From the NCBI RefSeq assembly GCF_014805685.1, contig NC_060885.1, forward strand, positions 32,842,132-32,906,131: a DNA stretch of 64,000 bases, written 5' to 3'. Shown here piece by piece: positions 48,037-57,453 of the stretch (positions within the stretch are counted from its first letter, which is position 1; the number at the start of each line of letters is the position of its first letter). Position numbers and translations under genes: made by a program. The notes under the pieces were generated by a model that saw only the letters and a list, made by a program, of their open reading frames with translations, was not told the DNA's origin and did not search any database. Source of the DNA: Silurus meridionalis. Its lineage: Eukaryota; Chordata; Actinopteri; Siluriformes; Siluridae.

Positions 48037-48502
48037 CTGAAAAAGAGACACAGACAATATACCAAGTTTAATACAGACTTTAATATTAAACATTTTAACA
48101 TTAAAAACAAGCCCAATATATTGCAAAACACAGGTAATCATGTAAAGGCTGTAAATGCATTATAATTTAACGGAGGTGCTTTTTTTTGTTTGTCCTGTGA
48201 GCTTTATTTATATTCGACGGTGTGAAAACCCTCCCACTCGTGCAACGGTTTTTGTCGCGTCCCGCAGGATTTCGTTCCCGATGCACCGCTCGGTACAAGT
48301 TTTCTTAGAAAAATGAATAAAATTGTGTGGCTGCTGTTTGTATCTGTTTAGAACACATTTTCTGTTCATCCTGAATAATACATTACAGCTCAGATACGTA
48401 TGCAGCATATTCCTGTACTTTCCTCTCCAGTGAGGGGGAAAAAAAAACTCAGTTCCATTGTAATTCCAGAAGAAGCAGAATGTGTTCGTGTGTGCATTTA
48501 AA
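48037..48502. other. Intron directly upstream of the csmd1-like exon
   Basis: Ends (minus strand) with the acceptor tctctttttcag. The 104-codon minus frame at 48208-48522 has no CUB or other motif and is not called. Confidence 0.6.
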
Positions 48503-49415
48503 CAGTGATGGATGAAGAACACAAACCATGTAGTTCAGTTGAAGTAAAGATTCATTTGGGAAAATGTGACTCCAGTAAAATGCTCCTTTAAACGTTCACT
48601 TGAGTAAAAGTACAAATGTTTTTGCCTTTAAATTTACTTGAGTATCCAAAGTACTATGATTTATTATAACTATAATGTTCCTATTATCATTTGTGATAGA
48701 AGAGTATCTGTGAGAGTGAAAGGGAAAGATGTTGAGATGTTGTATGGTTTGGAGACAGTGGCTTTGAGTAAAAGACAGGAGGTGGAGCTGAAGCTAACAG
48801 AGCTGAAGATGTTGAGATGTTCGTTGGGAGTGACGACGATGGACAGGATTAGAAATGAGTTTATTAAAGGGACAGCACATGTAGGACGTTTTGGAGACAA
48901 GGTGAGCGAGGTGAGATTGAGATGGTTTGGACATGTGCAGAGGAGGGACATGGGGTATATCAGTAGGAGAATGCTGAGGATGGAGACACCAGGAAGGAGG
49001 AAAAGAGGAAGGCCAAGGAGGAGGTTTATGGATGTGGTGAGGGAAGACATGTAGGTAGTTGGTGTGAAAGAGGCAGATGTAGGGGACAGGGGGTATGGAG
49101 ACGGATGATCGAGTCTGGAGGTTCTTCATCATTTGTTCCTCTCTAAATGTTTTGCTTGATGTTGAACTGTATGTTGGTGATCAGTAGATACACCAAGCGC
49201 CAATCAGAACACGTGTAAAACAGAACGTGCGTTCGGCTCTGATTGGTGGATTGCTGCGTGTTTCACCAGTTACATTTTTATCCTCATAACTAAAAAGCAA
49301 CGACTGATTTCACAAAATGTATGTAAAAAGTTAAATATTTGACTTTGTAAAAATGTAGTGGTTACAGTAAAAGTCTCCCTAAATGCAAACACTTCAGTAA
49401 AATACAGATACACGT
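48503..49415 (+). mobile_element. Tol2-like hAT element, split by a LINE fragment
   Basis: The left end, cagtgatgga at 48503, is followed by gttcacttgagtaaaagtac-type subterminal repeats, as in Tol2-like hATs. The right part, 49108-49415, matches 13819-14202 over about 300 bp (ggttcttcatcatttgttcc and onward). Between them, about 48695-49107, sits LINE coding sequence. The extreme right end is lost. The right end in the other copy (14202) shows the expected cactg terminus. Confidence 0.75.
48695..49107 (+). pseudogene. LINE reverse-transcriptase C-terminus (RTE-like), nested in hAT
   Basis: The frame reads VEMLYGLETVALSKRQEVEL, LKMLRCSLGVTTMDRIRNEF, LRWFGHVQRRDMGYISRRML and GRPRRRFMDVVREDM. 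This is the well-known end of a LINE polyprotein behind the RT, of the RTE type as I recall. It is truncated at the 5' side, as LINE copies usually are. After VVREDM the sequence decays and ends ggagacggatgatc at 49107. It lies inside the Tol2-like hAT. Confidence 0.85.
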
Positions 49416-50045
49416 CAGAGAAGTGCATTTTTTGGGTCGGGTGCAGCATGCTAGGAGATTCACCTTCTATCTACAAGTCTCAGGACGTGGTCTTATCTTA
49501 AACACTGCCTTGCTAAATTACAGGGATATAACAAGGGTTCTACTATCGGCGACGAGTCCCCACAAGTAACGACAGCATGCATGGCTCTTGGGTGAAAGGT
49601 CGGACATGTTCATTTGATGAAAGCCCTGTTAGATACACTGACCTCGTCCTTTAGGGAGCATGGTTAAGTGCTGCTTTGTCCTCTGACCTTTAATCTCCAT
49701 CCAAATGGAACAGAAGGACAGAACATGCAACGCTTTAAACCCACCAAAGAAACATCTAGCTGAGAGGTACAGTAGGTTAACGTTAGAGCCTCAACCTTTT
49801 ATTCATGCCTTTGTTGTCTCACGTTATACATAATTAAAGCAACTTTTACTTAATATCACTTATATATAAATGTCAAAAGGACTGCTGGTGTGTTTGGGTT
49901 TGAATTCTTTAAATAGTGTGTATCTGTGCATGAAACCAAATACAAATATATTATATGGAAAAAAAAAATGAAAATAAATATACAAATAAAATGTGTAAGA
50001 GTGAATGAATGTATAAATACATGATTATAGATCACACTTTATATA
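49416..50045. other. Intronic stretch, no gene seen
   Basis: AT-rich approaching the pogo insertion at 50046. Nothing recognised. Confidence 0.55.
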
Positions 50046-50228
50046 TACCGTAATTTCCGGAACATAAAGCGCACCCATATTTAAGCCGCACCCACTGAAT
50101 TTTACAAACATTTTTATTTTAAACATAAATAAGTCTACACTAATGTACTTTACACAGGCTTTAACGAAAGACACGTTACACACGGTGTAACAGGTGAAAT
50201 ATGTTGCGCTTCCTTTAGGAGCAGAGCG

Positions 50229-50631
50229 TGTAGCTAACCCCTAGCCAGACAATGGTGAAGCGTACTGATGTTTCAAAAAGCCTTTATTTTGTGTTCAGCC
50301 GTCAGCCTTTCCTTTGGGAAACACAAAATCTACCTTTCCTTGATGAGAAACCTTTTCTTAGTGAAACACCGTAAGAGCTTGTTCCCGTTCCAGCTAGGTG
50401 CTTAATTATCCCTTACTTTCCTTAAGAACCTTGTACGATTTCAGAGCATTTAAGCGACATGACTTTCCTTTACCATGGTGTGCGTCACACTAACTAGTGG
50501 GGGGCAGAGTCAAAGGATTATACTGTAAGGGGGCGGGGCTAAAAGACAATACTGTATGGGGGCGGAGGAGACCAAACAAAATGGAGCTCAAAATCATTAC
50601 CTTACTAACTCTTTTCTAAGAGTTAGTTACA
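50229..50631 (-). repeat. 3' LTR of the BEL/Pao element
   Basis: This is 403 bp and matches the 5' LTR at 402 positions by eye. Outside it lies the target-site duplication gagcg (50224-50228). The AATAAA signal sits at plus 50283-50288 on the minus strand and would end element transcripts. The same signal lies antisense to nothing recognisable, so it could also act on csmd1-like transcripts, which run in the same direction. Confidence 0.95.
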
Positions 50632-50639
50632 CTCCCACC
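50632..50639 (-). promoter_or_regulatory. Candidate polypurine tract of the BEL/Pao element
   Basis: On the minus strand GGTGGGAG directly abuts the start of the 3' LTR. A purine run at this place is where plus-strand DNA synthesis is primed in LTR elements. It is short, but its position is exact. Confidence 0.6.
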
Positions 50640-50806
50640 AATCATGAGTGAATAATGGGACGTACACAGACTACATTAAGCACGAATGATTTAAACTGAA
50701 AATTTACCTTTCCGAAAAACCGTATAAGAACGAAGACAATTTATGCCAAAGTTGTAACTTAGCAACGACTATGTACTATTATGTACTATAGAGGGAAGGA
50801 GCAGAT

Positions 50807-51412
50807 TTAATTAGACTCCAGCAACAGAACAAGCTTCTGGATTGGGCGCTCAACTTCTGACAACTCGTGAAGACGCTCCCCTTTCTTGCCAAGCTTACGG
50901 TCACCAAGCTGGAGTTTAACTCTCCGTGCAAGTCCGTCTTTGTCAGTAGTGACTTTTGAAACTCTACCCAATCTCCACTCATTCCTCTGCAAATCCTCTC
51001 CTTTCAGGATTACGATATCTCCAACTTGTAAATTCCTTCTTGGAGCATGCCAGCGCTGTCTAAGAGCTATGTTGGCGAGGTATTCCTTTCGCCACTGCCT
51101 ATTTGCAAGAAATACAGCAAGACGATCTGCATCAACTTCCTTTAGAGCTTCTCTGAACTCATTTTTGGCTCCTACAAAGTTGCTTCCTGGGTCAGACCTG
51201 ATCAGACGAACAGCACCACGTATGGCGATGAAACATCGAAGGCCGTTGATGAAAGCATCTGTCGACATGTCCTCGAGAATCTCAATATGGACAGCACGGG
51301 AACTAAGACAAGTGAAAAGAAGACCGTATCTCTTGTTCTCTTTTCTTCCTTGTTTTGTAAGGAATGGCCCAAGCAATCCATGCCACAGAAAGTGAAAGGA
51401 GGATGGCTCCAA
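50807..51412 (-). pseudogene. Integrase core and C-terminal domain with internal deletion, BEL/Pao
   Basis: This is a 201-codon frame. TKQGRKENKRYGLLFTCLSS starts the core, and RLIRSDPGSNFVGAKNEF holds the second catalytic aspartate (proline where glutamine is common). After AVFLANRQ the sequence jumps to WRKEYLANIALRQRW, which in relatives lies far downstream. About a hundred residues, including the catalytic glutamate, are therefore missing at plus 51096, and the frame is preserved across the join. The C-terminal domain (VGDIVILKGEDL, NEWRLGRV) is complete. Without the glutamate no strand-transfer activity is expected. The 3' LTR follows after about 170 bases. Confidence 0.9.
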
Positions 51413-51606
51413 CCGTTCTGGCGGTAGATCGCCATCTTTTGCTCCTCCATAGGTCTGCGTAGCCGTCTACAGATGACACATTGACGAATGTAGGATGCAA
51501 CAGCCCGGTTGATTCCTGTAATCCAGTAGCCACTGCGCCTTATTTCGTTGATAGTAAGACCTTTACCTTGATGTTTCATCTTTTCGTGATGATAAGCGAT
51601 AATCAT
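51202..51606 (-). pseudogene. Integrase zinc-binding domain and start of catalytic core, BEL/Pao
   Basis: Residues 5-50 of this 134-codon frame carry the HH-CC zinc-binding domain (HHEKMKHQG, then CVICRRLR at about 43-49) that integrases use to bind LTR ends. Near residue 78, FTFCGMDCLG holds the first catalytic aspartate of the DDE triad. After GHSLQNKEEK the sequence leaves the family pattern and the true continuation lies in the next, overlapping frame, so there is a frameshift close to plus 51350. Confidence 0.85.
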
Positions 51607-51794
51607 CCTTGTGATGTGATGATCTTTGGGAATGATTGCAGGGTGCTTGAAGAAGTTGGGAAGAGAGGAGTTGCATAGCCTCCTCCCACCCTGAGTATGC
51701 CGTCGTCATGGAGAAAAGCGTCAAGAGCGTGCAAAGGATTATGCCGTGGTAGAGGGATTCCTTTGCTCAGCAGTTTTAGCTCTTCTTGATACAC
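51603..51794 (-). pseudogene. Fragment between RNase H and integrase, BEL/Pao
   Basis: This 63-codon frame (ELKLLSKGIPLPRHNPLHAL, then DAFLHDDGILRVGGGY) matches the conserved stretch ahead of the integrase zinc domain in BEL/Pao polyproteins; DDGILRVGGR-like is its hallmark. It overlaps the following frame by a few bases in another register, so a frameshift separates it from the zinc domain. Confidence 0.8.
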
Positions 51795-52048
51795 ATTTTT
51801 CTGCAGAATTTTGATTAGATGATGTTCTGCCTCTTCACGTTCGGTTACAGTGGTGAGATTGTTTGATCTGTTATTGCTTATGCGCCTTAGAATGCGCGCA
51901 ATTGCTCGTATAGTTAGCGACCAAGATGAGAACTTAGACAGACGATCAATGATGCTTGCGTGTTCCGTGGTTTTAGTACTGAGTGCTAGAACACTCCTGA
52001 CCTCTGGATCTCCGACTGATAACTCTGGTACTTCCTCTGTAGCCAGCT

Positions 52049-52420
52049 TTATTTCCTTGTTCCATAAGAACTTAGGTCCGCAAGCCAGGTAGATGATAAA
52101 AACTCACTGGCAGTCAAGCCCCGGGAGGCGTGGTCAGCAGGATTCTCATTTGTCGGGACATATCGCCACTGTTGTGGGGCTGAGCTGAGCTGAATCTTTT
52201 GAACCCGGTTAGCTACAAACGTGTGGAACCGTCGCGCTTCATTTCTTATGTATCCTAAGACCACTTTAGAGTCAGTCCAGAAGAATTCCTCTGCATTAAT
52301 GCATCCCAATTCCTCCTTAAGCATGTTGCTTATTTTCACGGAAACAACTGCTGCTGTTAATTCTAGTCGTGGGATGGTTGTGACTTTGGTTGGAGAGACA
52401 CGTGATTTTCCTACAACCAA
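52049..52420 (-). pseudogene. RNase H domain fragment, BEL/Pao
   Basis: This 123-codon frame contains TIPRLELTAAV (RNase H glutamate), FFWTDSKVVLGYI (second aspartate region) and NPADHASRG (C-terminal RNase H block). RNase H degrades the RNA strand of the RNA-DNA hybrid during replication. The first RNase H aspartate lies upstream in a different frame, so the domain is split. The frame stops at SSYGTRK, shortly before integrase-proximal sequence. Confidence 0.88.
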
Positions 52421-52545
52421 GGCACAATGAACATCTCCCTTTTCGTTTTGAAGTCGCAGGTATGAACACTGACCGTAACCCTCACACTGGCATCAGAGAA
52501 GTGATGCAGCTCTGTCTTAGAGACCCTTCCAAATCCAGCCGGTGA

Positions 52546-52851
52546 TTAGGTACGGGCTATGGTGAAATTATCTAAGTGGGCTAGATCTCTTTTCCATTGT
52601 TCCCATTTATGTCGAAGCTCATCAGTAAGAGGATCGTCCCAGCCAGTACCTCGCCTGCACATCTCTTGAAGAATGCTCTTTGCTTTGAGGACGACTGGCG
52701 CTACAAATCCAAGAGGATCGTACAGTGAAGCTACTGTAGATAAAATGCCGCGTCGCGTCGCAGGCTGTTCTTTGAGGCTGACGTTAAGCTTGAAGCGGTC
52801 AGACTCCACATCCCATTGAATCCGAGAGCTCTCTCGGTGGCAATTCATCAA
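52546..52851 (-). pseudogene. RT thumb / Pao-family connection region, BEL/Pao
   Basis: This 101-codon frame contains RRGILSTVASLYDPLGFVAP and LQEMCRRGTGWDDPL, a highly characteristic BEL/Pao segment after the RT palm. It overlaps the RT frame by 53 bases in another register, showing a frameshift near plus 52830. It stops at FTIART. RNase H sequence continues in other registers between 52421 and 52545, including a short HHFSDAS-like piece readable near plus 52495-52515. Confidence 0.88.
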
Positions 52852-53404
52852 ATGAGAGATTCTTATCCTTCACGTTGGTGGCTCGTTCGGAGAGTGGTAT
52901 ACTCTCTAATACCCTTTTGTCATTAGACACAAATTTATGTAGTCGGAGACCGCCCATGGCGCAGAGTTCACGAGCTTCCCTGGCAAGCTGAATGGCATCT
53001 TCGGTGTTTTCGACGCTTGCGAGCCCATCATCCACATAAAAGTTCCTCATAACAAATCTTGAGCCTTGAGGGTAGATGTCGCGATTCTCCTTAGCTAGAT
53101 GTTTCATCCCATAGTTTGCACATCCCGGAGAAGAAGCAGCACCGAACAAATGTACCTTCATGCGAAACTCGGTGGGCTGTGAGTTCAAATTTCCTTGCTT
53201 CCACCAGAGGAAGCGCAAGAAGTTGCGATCAGATTCAACCACATGGAACTGATGGAACATCTTCTGAATGTCGCACATCAACGCAACTGGGTGCTGTTGG
53301 AAACGGATGAGAACTCCACCTAAGTTGTTCAACATGTCGGGCCCAGAGAGGAGGTGCTCATTCAAGCTTGTTCCTTTGTATCTGGATGATGGGGAATGTA
53401 CCAT
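52799..53404 (-). pseudogene. Reverse transcriptase core, BEL/Pao
   Basis: This 201-codon frame carries the RT fingers and palm. Motif A is LMCDIQKMFHQFHV near residue 44-57 with the first catalytic aspartate. FGAASSPGCANYG is the conserved middle block, and FYVDDGLASVE near residue 125 holds the paired aspartates of motif C (YVDD). The enzyme would copy element RNA into DNA inside the Gag particle. The apparent start MVHSPSSRYKG is created by upstream damage. The frame ends at GCGV, where the thumb sequence moves to another register near plus 52830. All visible catalytic aspartates remain, yet the frame is broken at both ends, so an active enzyme from this copy is very unlikely. Confidence 0.92.
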
Positions 53405-53829
53405 CTCTCCCCTTCACTCCCACCGTCATTGACCTGCTCAGCATCTCCTTTCCCAATGACTTCCTCCATGAACTCAACATAATGTTCCTTATACCTTTCA
53501 TCCCGTTGTAATTTCCTTTTAAGGTGAAGAAGGCGCGTAATAGCTGAGCCTTTGTTATCAGGCAGGCTGGGCCTGGTTTTGAAGGGCAGAGGCATTTCAT
53601 AATGTCCAGACACATTTTTCCTTATTCCCTTCTCCAGTATGTTAAGAAATGTGATGTCGTCTTGTGACACAACTTTGCTGTCGTCATTGCCATCTTTGAA
53701 GTCAGACTCTAGAACGCGAATGACATCGGTAGGAGTTAACGGAGGTAGCTCTTTAACTGTAATTCTGTGACACAGATGATGTGTGCTCAACACATCCTGA
53801 GTTTGTAGTGAGCGCCTACAATACTCCAT
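53362..53829 (-). pseudogene. Protease-reverse transcriptase linker and RT start, BEL/Pao
   Basis: This 155-codon frame has the conserved region leading into BEL/Pao reverse transcriptase: SQDDITFLNILEKGI, GHYEMPLPFKTRP, then HYVEFMEEVIGKGDAE. It ends with GERWYIPHHPDTKEQA. In relatives, YIPHH is followed by the first conserved RT motifs before the R-YKGTSLN segment. Here those residues are missing and YKGTSLN reappears in another frame directly afterwards, so a short deletion with a frame change lies near plus 53385-53400. It overlaps the gag-protease frame at its start, which may be the native frameshift point or damage. Confidence 0.85.
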
Positions 53830-55418
53830 CCTAAATCAGTCCTTACAGCATAGGGTTCCTCGTCGTCTCCTAAAAGGACCTTCCTTGGTGCCATAGCTCT
53901 TGAGCAGTTGTAGCCAATCAAAAGACCTACTACACAGTCCTTCAGTGGTTGTATTTCATCCACTATTTCTGCCAGATGACTCCATTTTTTAGCCGTCTCA
54001 CAAGTGGGAATGTGAGAGCGGTTGACAGGTATGCAGTCCTTTGTATAGGTAACCGGAAGATCGACTTGAACTGCAGAACTATATCCTCTAACACGAAGCC
54101 CAGAGACACCTTCGCTTGTGATCACCGTATCCCTGCCGCTCATAGTCGTCAACTTGAGTTTCACTGGATACTTGTCAGCATTAAGACCATCACTCACTTC
54201 TTGGTCAATAAACGTAGTATCGCTTTGAGTGTCGAGCAGTGCATAGACGAGTTTCTCAGTGGTTGGATCATTTTTAGATGAAACCCAGACTGGTATCACC
54301 ATAGATGTGTTTGATGAGCTTTCACCTGCTACACTGAGTGACGTCGCAGCAGCACTTTGATTTGTTTCTGGTTCTGATGTAGTCCTTTCTCTTTTATAGT
54401 TGTCATCATGCAGGGCTGAAGGATGCTTTCCTTTACAGTGGTTACAGAAAAGACGATGACGGCAGTCTCTCACGCTGTGGCCGGGTTTTAGGCAACCATA
54501 ACAGAGTTTCTTCTCCTTTATATATTTGCGTCGCTCAACTAACACCATCTCAGTGAACTTGTAGCATGCGTGTAGTTGATGCCTATTATCTTGACAAAAG
54601 ATACATGAAACCTTAACTTTCCCCTGTTCTGACTTGTGTTTTTCATTTTTAGTGACTATTTGAGTGGTAAACACACTAGCTTTGGTTTTCTTCACATCTC
54701 TGAGGTTTCTCTTCTCAGTGATAGAATCTGACAAATGAAGGGCATGGAAGGACGTAATGGGATTGCAAGCAATCTCGGCTTCGTCTGACGTGAATCTAGC
54801 AAACTCCTTGAAACTTGGGAATTCTTGATTTTCATTTAGACTTTGCGTGACTTGTCGGTTCCAGCGTAAAGCTGCCCAGTCTGGTAGCTTGTGAACGAGC
54901 TTCCGATTTTCTTCCCAGTCGTTTAATATGTCCAGACCCTTGACATGAGGCATGGCATCTTGACAAGCATTCAGAAAATCTGAGAAGCGTCTCAGTCCTT
55001 CAGCATCCTTCGATGGAATTCTCGGCCAGTTGGTGAGCTTCTCTAAACGCCTCTGAATGGCGAATGGCTGGCCAAATCGACGATTTAGTTTGTCCCATGC
55101 GTTTTGGTATGCTTCATTGTCATTTCGGTAAAAGTTGCCATCTAAAGCCTGCCGTGCTGGGCCACCAATGTACTTTTTTAGGTAGTATAGTTTTTCGGCT
55201 GGCGTGATTGCCCTTTGGTCTATGAGTGAAGTGAATGCTGCCTTCCATTCAATGAACTGTATGGGATCGCCGTTGAAGACAAATGGCTCAGGAACAGGAA
55301 GCCTATTTAAGGCTATGTTGTCTTGAAAGAGCTGAGTGAGAGAGGGAATGTCTGTATGATGGGGCGTTGCAACTTGAGAGAGGGGCACTGTAGTTACAGG
55401 TGTATTCTTTGCTTCCAT
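53787..55418 (-). pseudogene. Main Gag plus aspartic protease frame of the BEL/Pao element
   Basis: This 543-codon frame is the longest in the window. Residues about 45-200 match the BEL/Pao Gag region (FIEWKAAFTSLIDQ, KKYIGGPARQAL). Three nucleic-acid-binding zinc knuckles follow: CX2CX4HX4C at about 272 and 304, and a CX2CX3HX4H variant at about 326. Residues about 391-400 carry ALLDTQSDTTFI, the protease active-site region with DTQ where DTG or DSG is usual in aspartic proteases. The frame also covers the protease C-terminal part (GLLIGYN near 515). The start used is the first methionine after an in-frame stop. Gag helix sequence lies in frame upstream of that stop, so this methionine is probably not the native start. 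The next frame overlaps it by 43 bases in another register. Confidence 0.9.
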
Positions 55419-55546
55419 GTTCCTTTCCTTCTTGAGATAAATAGCATCCTTGTGATCTGTCTCCCTTTAGTAGATTTTCAACTTGGCTTGAGCGGCCCTT
55501 ATCTCTTTCGCTGCCTGTAATCGCTCCAACTTACGCCTTTGTGCCT

Positions 55547-55882
55547 CTAGTGTCTTCGTTGTGCCTCTAGTGTCTTGCGTTGTTGTTCCTCTAGCTCCCT
55601 TATAGATTCCTTTTGCTTTTCTTCTTCCAGCAGCATCTGATAATTTGCTTCCTTTACTGCTAGTTCAGCTGCTGCGTCCATGCGTTTTACTATCATGGAT
55701 GACGTTATGGAGTAGAGATCGGACTGGCTGTGACTTGTCCAAGAAGCTGCGGATCCATAGACAGACTTTGCATAGTCGTGGCGGAGCAGTTCGTGAAGGC
55801 GGTGTCTTTCCTGCGGCTCATCAAATCCGCTTTCCTCATTTATAGCTCTGCTGTATGCAATGTTGATGATTTCTGTGGTCAC
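55547..55882 (-). pseudogene. Gag coiled-coil fragment of the BEL/Pao element
   Basis: This is a 111-codon frame. Residues 1-50 include RHRLHELLRHDYAKSVYGSA. Residues 68-110 are an alanine/glutamate/lysine-rich helix (AAAELAVKEANYQMLLEEEK and on to EEQQRKTLEAQRR) that predicts a coiled coil for Gag self-association. The frame ends where a 20-bp segment, plus 55541-55560, is repeated almost exactly at 55561-55581. Twenty extra bases shift the frame, which explains the stop. After it the same helix continues in another frame up to a stop just before the main gag frame. It is therefore a piece of one original gag gene, not a separate protein. Confidence 0.75.
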
Positions 55883-56109
55883 AGCTTCACACGTATCAAC
55901 TCTTCTTCTTATGTCGATGGAGGGTGAGGTGAGATTTCAATATCATAATAAATGTTCATCATGTTATCTTTACTTTTCTTAAGCTCGTGAATGAGAGGCC
56001 AGAGCTGACTCTCTGACATATAAGTCTTTAGCTGATCTCTTGCCTTCCTTGCGTGGAGCTTCCACTGTTCGTACATGGCAAACAGCCTTTTCTCTTTCTC
56101 TTGGCCTCT

Positions 56110-56367
56110 TCATATTGGTGCGAGCATCTTCTCTGTAAGATGGCGTGTGCGTTCAGAGCGTCTTGGACCTTCAAGAGCATTATCATCCTTATTAAATTTG
56201 CCTTGGAGATCAGTTAGACATTGTTGTTTAACTTCATTTGTTTCCTTCAGACACGGTCGCTCTGATTGGTCTACCATTATGTGGGTTTCACCTTGTAAAT
56301 CTTCATGCTGGTAACTAGCCATCTGCTCCTCCACCTCCATCTCATTTCCTGACTGTGACATTATCAC
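56110..56367 (-). pseudogene. Gag N-terminal fragment of the BEL/Pao element
   Basis: This is an 85-codon frame beginning MIMSQSGNEMEVEEQM and containing GPRRSERTRHLTEKML. The basic RRSERTRHLTEKM segment is typical of the N-terminal region of teleost BEL/Pao Gag as I know the family. The frame stops after the lysine-methionine stretch. Gag-like sequence continues without a long frame towards 55882, so the reading frame was lost near 56110. In an intact relative this would be the start of the structural protein that forms the cytoplasmic particle. Its place directly after the leader supports it as the original gag start. Function in this copy is unlikely. Confidence 0.65.
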
Positions 56368-57050
56368 TTATAAATTTTAACTCTAATGGCGGAAGAAGAC
56401 CCCCTTAACTGATAAGAAGCCCTGAATAAGCACTGTATAAACATAAAATATCAGAACATCAATTTAAGCAGCTGACATATATGCATTAACATATAGACAC
56501 TAGAATTATTGTAAATGTCAGTGTAAATATTACAATGAACAAGTTATCAACAATAATAAATCCAAATGAGGGAAATGTGAATGTTAAATCCTCAATAAAC
56601 ACTGTTAACTAAGTGGATGAATGCAAAATTCAAAAACAAAAACAAAAACAAAATCTATGTCCTTAATTAGACAAAGTCCATGTGGATGCCTACAGGCATG
56701 GGCACAAATATAATCACAGTTTATACTGTTGCTCTTGTTGCTGAGCTGGTGAGTATTGAATGTTCAGTCCGAGAAGCCGTTCATTCGTTGCTCGTCGTAT
56801 CGTTGTACTATAGTAGATTAATACTCACGACCTTGCATCAATGTCCGTAAGTGTGGTTGTACTTGACCATTGCACCGAAACTGTGAGACTGCTGTCCGAA
56901 GTATAGGTCAGGCGCGAGGAAGCAGCTTGATAAGTCCACGCTGATGCCTTGTGATGGTGATGTAGCAGAAGCTGTAATTGGCGCTGTGAAGACCCTCCGT
57001 GGCCCGTTGTAGACAACAGTTATTGGAATCGATGCGGGCCAAGCTCTTAC
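56368..57050 (-). other. Untranslated leader of the BEL/Pao element
   Basis: About 680 bases lie between the 5' LTR and the first gag-like frame. A 63-codon frame at 56825-57016 is low-complexity (histidine, serine and threonine rich) with no family resemblance, and I treat it as chance. A packaging signal would be expected here but cannot be seen. Confidence 0.5.
57025..57041 (-). promoter_or_regulatory. Candidate tRNA primer-binding site of the BEL/Pao element
   Basis: Nine bases after the 5' LTR the minus strand reads TGGCCCGCATCGATTCC. It begins TGG, the complement of a tRNA CCA end, and GATTCC resembles a T-arm complement. I could not assign it to a particular tRNA, so this is a positional inference. 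Confidence 0.45.
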
Positions 57051-57453
57051 TGTAGCTAACCCCTAGCCAGACAATGGTGAAGCGTACTGATGTTTCAAAA
57101 AGCCTTTATTTTGTGTTCAGCCGTCAGCCTTTCCTTTGGGAAACACAAAATCTACCTTTCCTTGATGAGAAACCTTTTCTTAGTGAAACACCGTAAGAGC
57201 TTGTTCCCGTTCCAGCTAGGTGCTTAATTATCCCTTACTTTCCTTAAGAACCTTGTACGATTTCAGAGCATTTAAGCGACATGACTTTCCTTTACCATGG
57301 TGTGCGTCACACTAACTAGTGGGGGGCAGAGTCAAAGGATTATACTGTAAGGGGGCGGGGCTAAAAGACAATACCGTATGGGGGCGGAGGAGACCAAACA
57401 AAATGGAGCTCAAAATCATTACCTTACTAACTCTTTTCTAAGAGTTAGTTACA
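57051..57453 (-). repeat. 5' LTR of the BEL/Pao element
   Basis: This 403-bp LTR starts tgtaactaac and ends ggttagctaca on the minus strand. It holds two GC-rich boxes of the gggggcgg type near plus 57350-57390, likely promoter elements of U3, and an AATAAA signal near plus 57105 close to its end. It differs from the other LTR only where plus reads ataccgtatg here and atactgtatg there. The first bases form a small hairpin (arms actaactct/agagttagt). Confidence 0.95.

Larger units (their letters stand above)
50229..57453 (-). mobile_element. BEL/Pao LTR retrotransposon, recent but coding-defective, 7225 bp
   Basis: Two 403-bp direct LTRs bound a minus-strand gag-protease-reverse transcriptase-RNase H-integrase body, the BEL/Pao order. 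The 5-bp target-site duplication gagcg lies at 50224-50228 and 57454-57458, within the 4-6 bp usual for this group. The LTRs begin TG and end CA and differ at one of 403 positions, so insertion was recent. The coding body is broken at several places: separate gag N-terminal pieces, a 20-bp tandem duplication, an in-frame stop before the main gag frame, frame changes through the polymerase, and a large in-frame loss inside integrase. The element cannot supply its own integrase, so it probably moved with proteins from an intact relative. It is inserted in a pogo element. Confidence 0.95.

Noticed and set aside
48208..48522. Upstream CUB exon of the csmd1-like gene
   Set aside because: The frame is on the right strand but has no CUB cysteines or the expected GTIESP-like block, and lacks splice sites in phase.
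48670..49132. Minus-strand frames of 126 and 112 codons
   Set aside because: They are antisense to the LINE C-terminus, which shows the recognisable motifs.
50886..51395. 169-codon plus-strand frame
   Set aside because: Shadow of the integrase coding region on the opposite strand.
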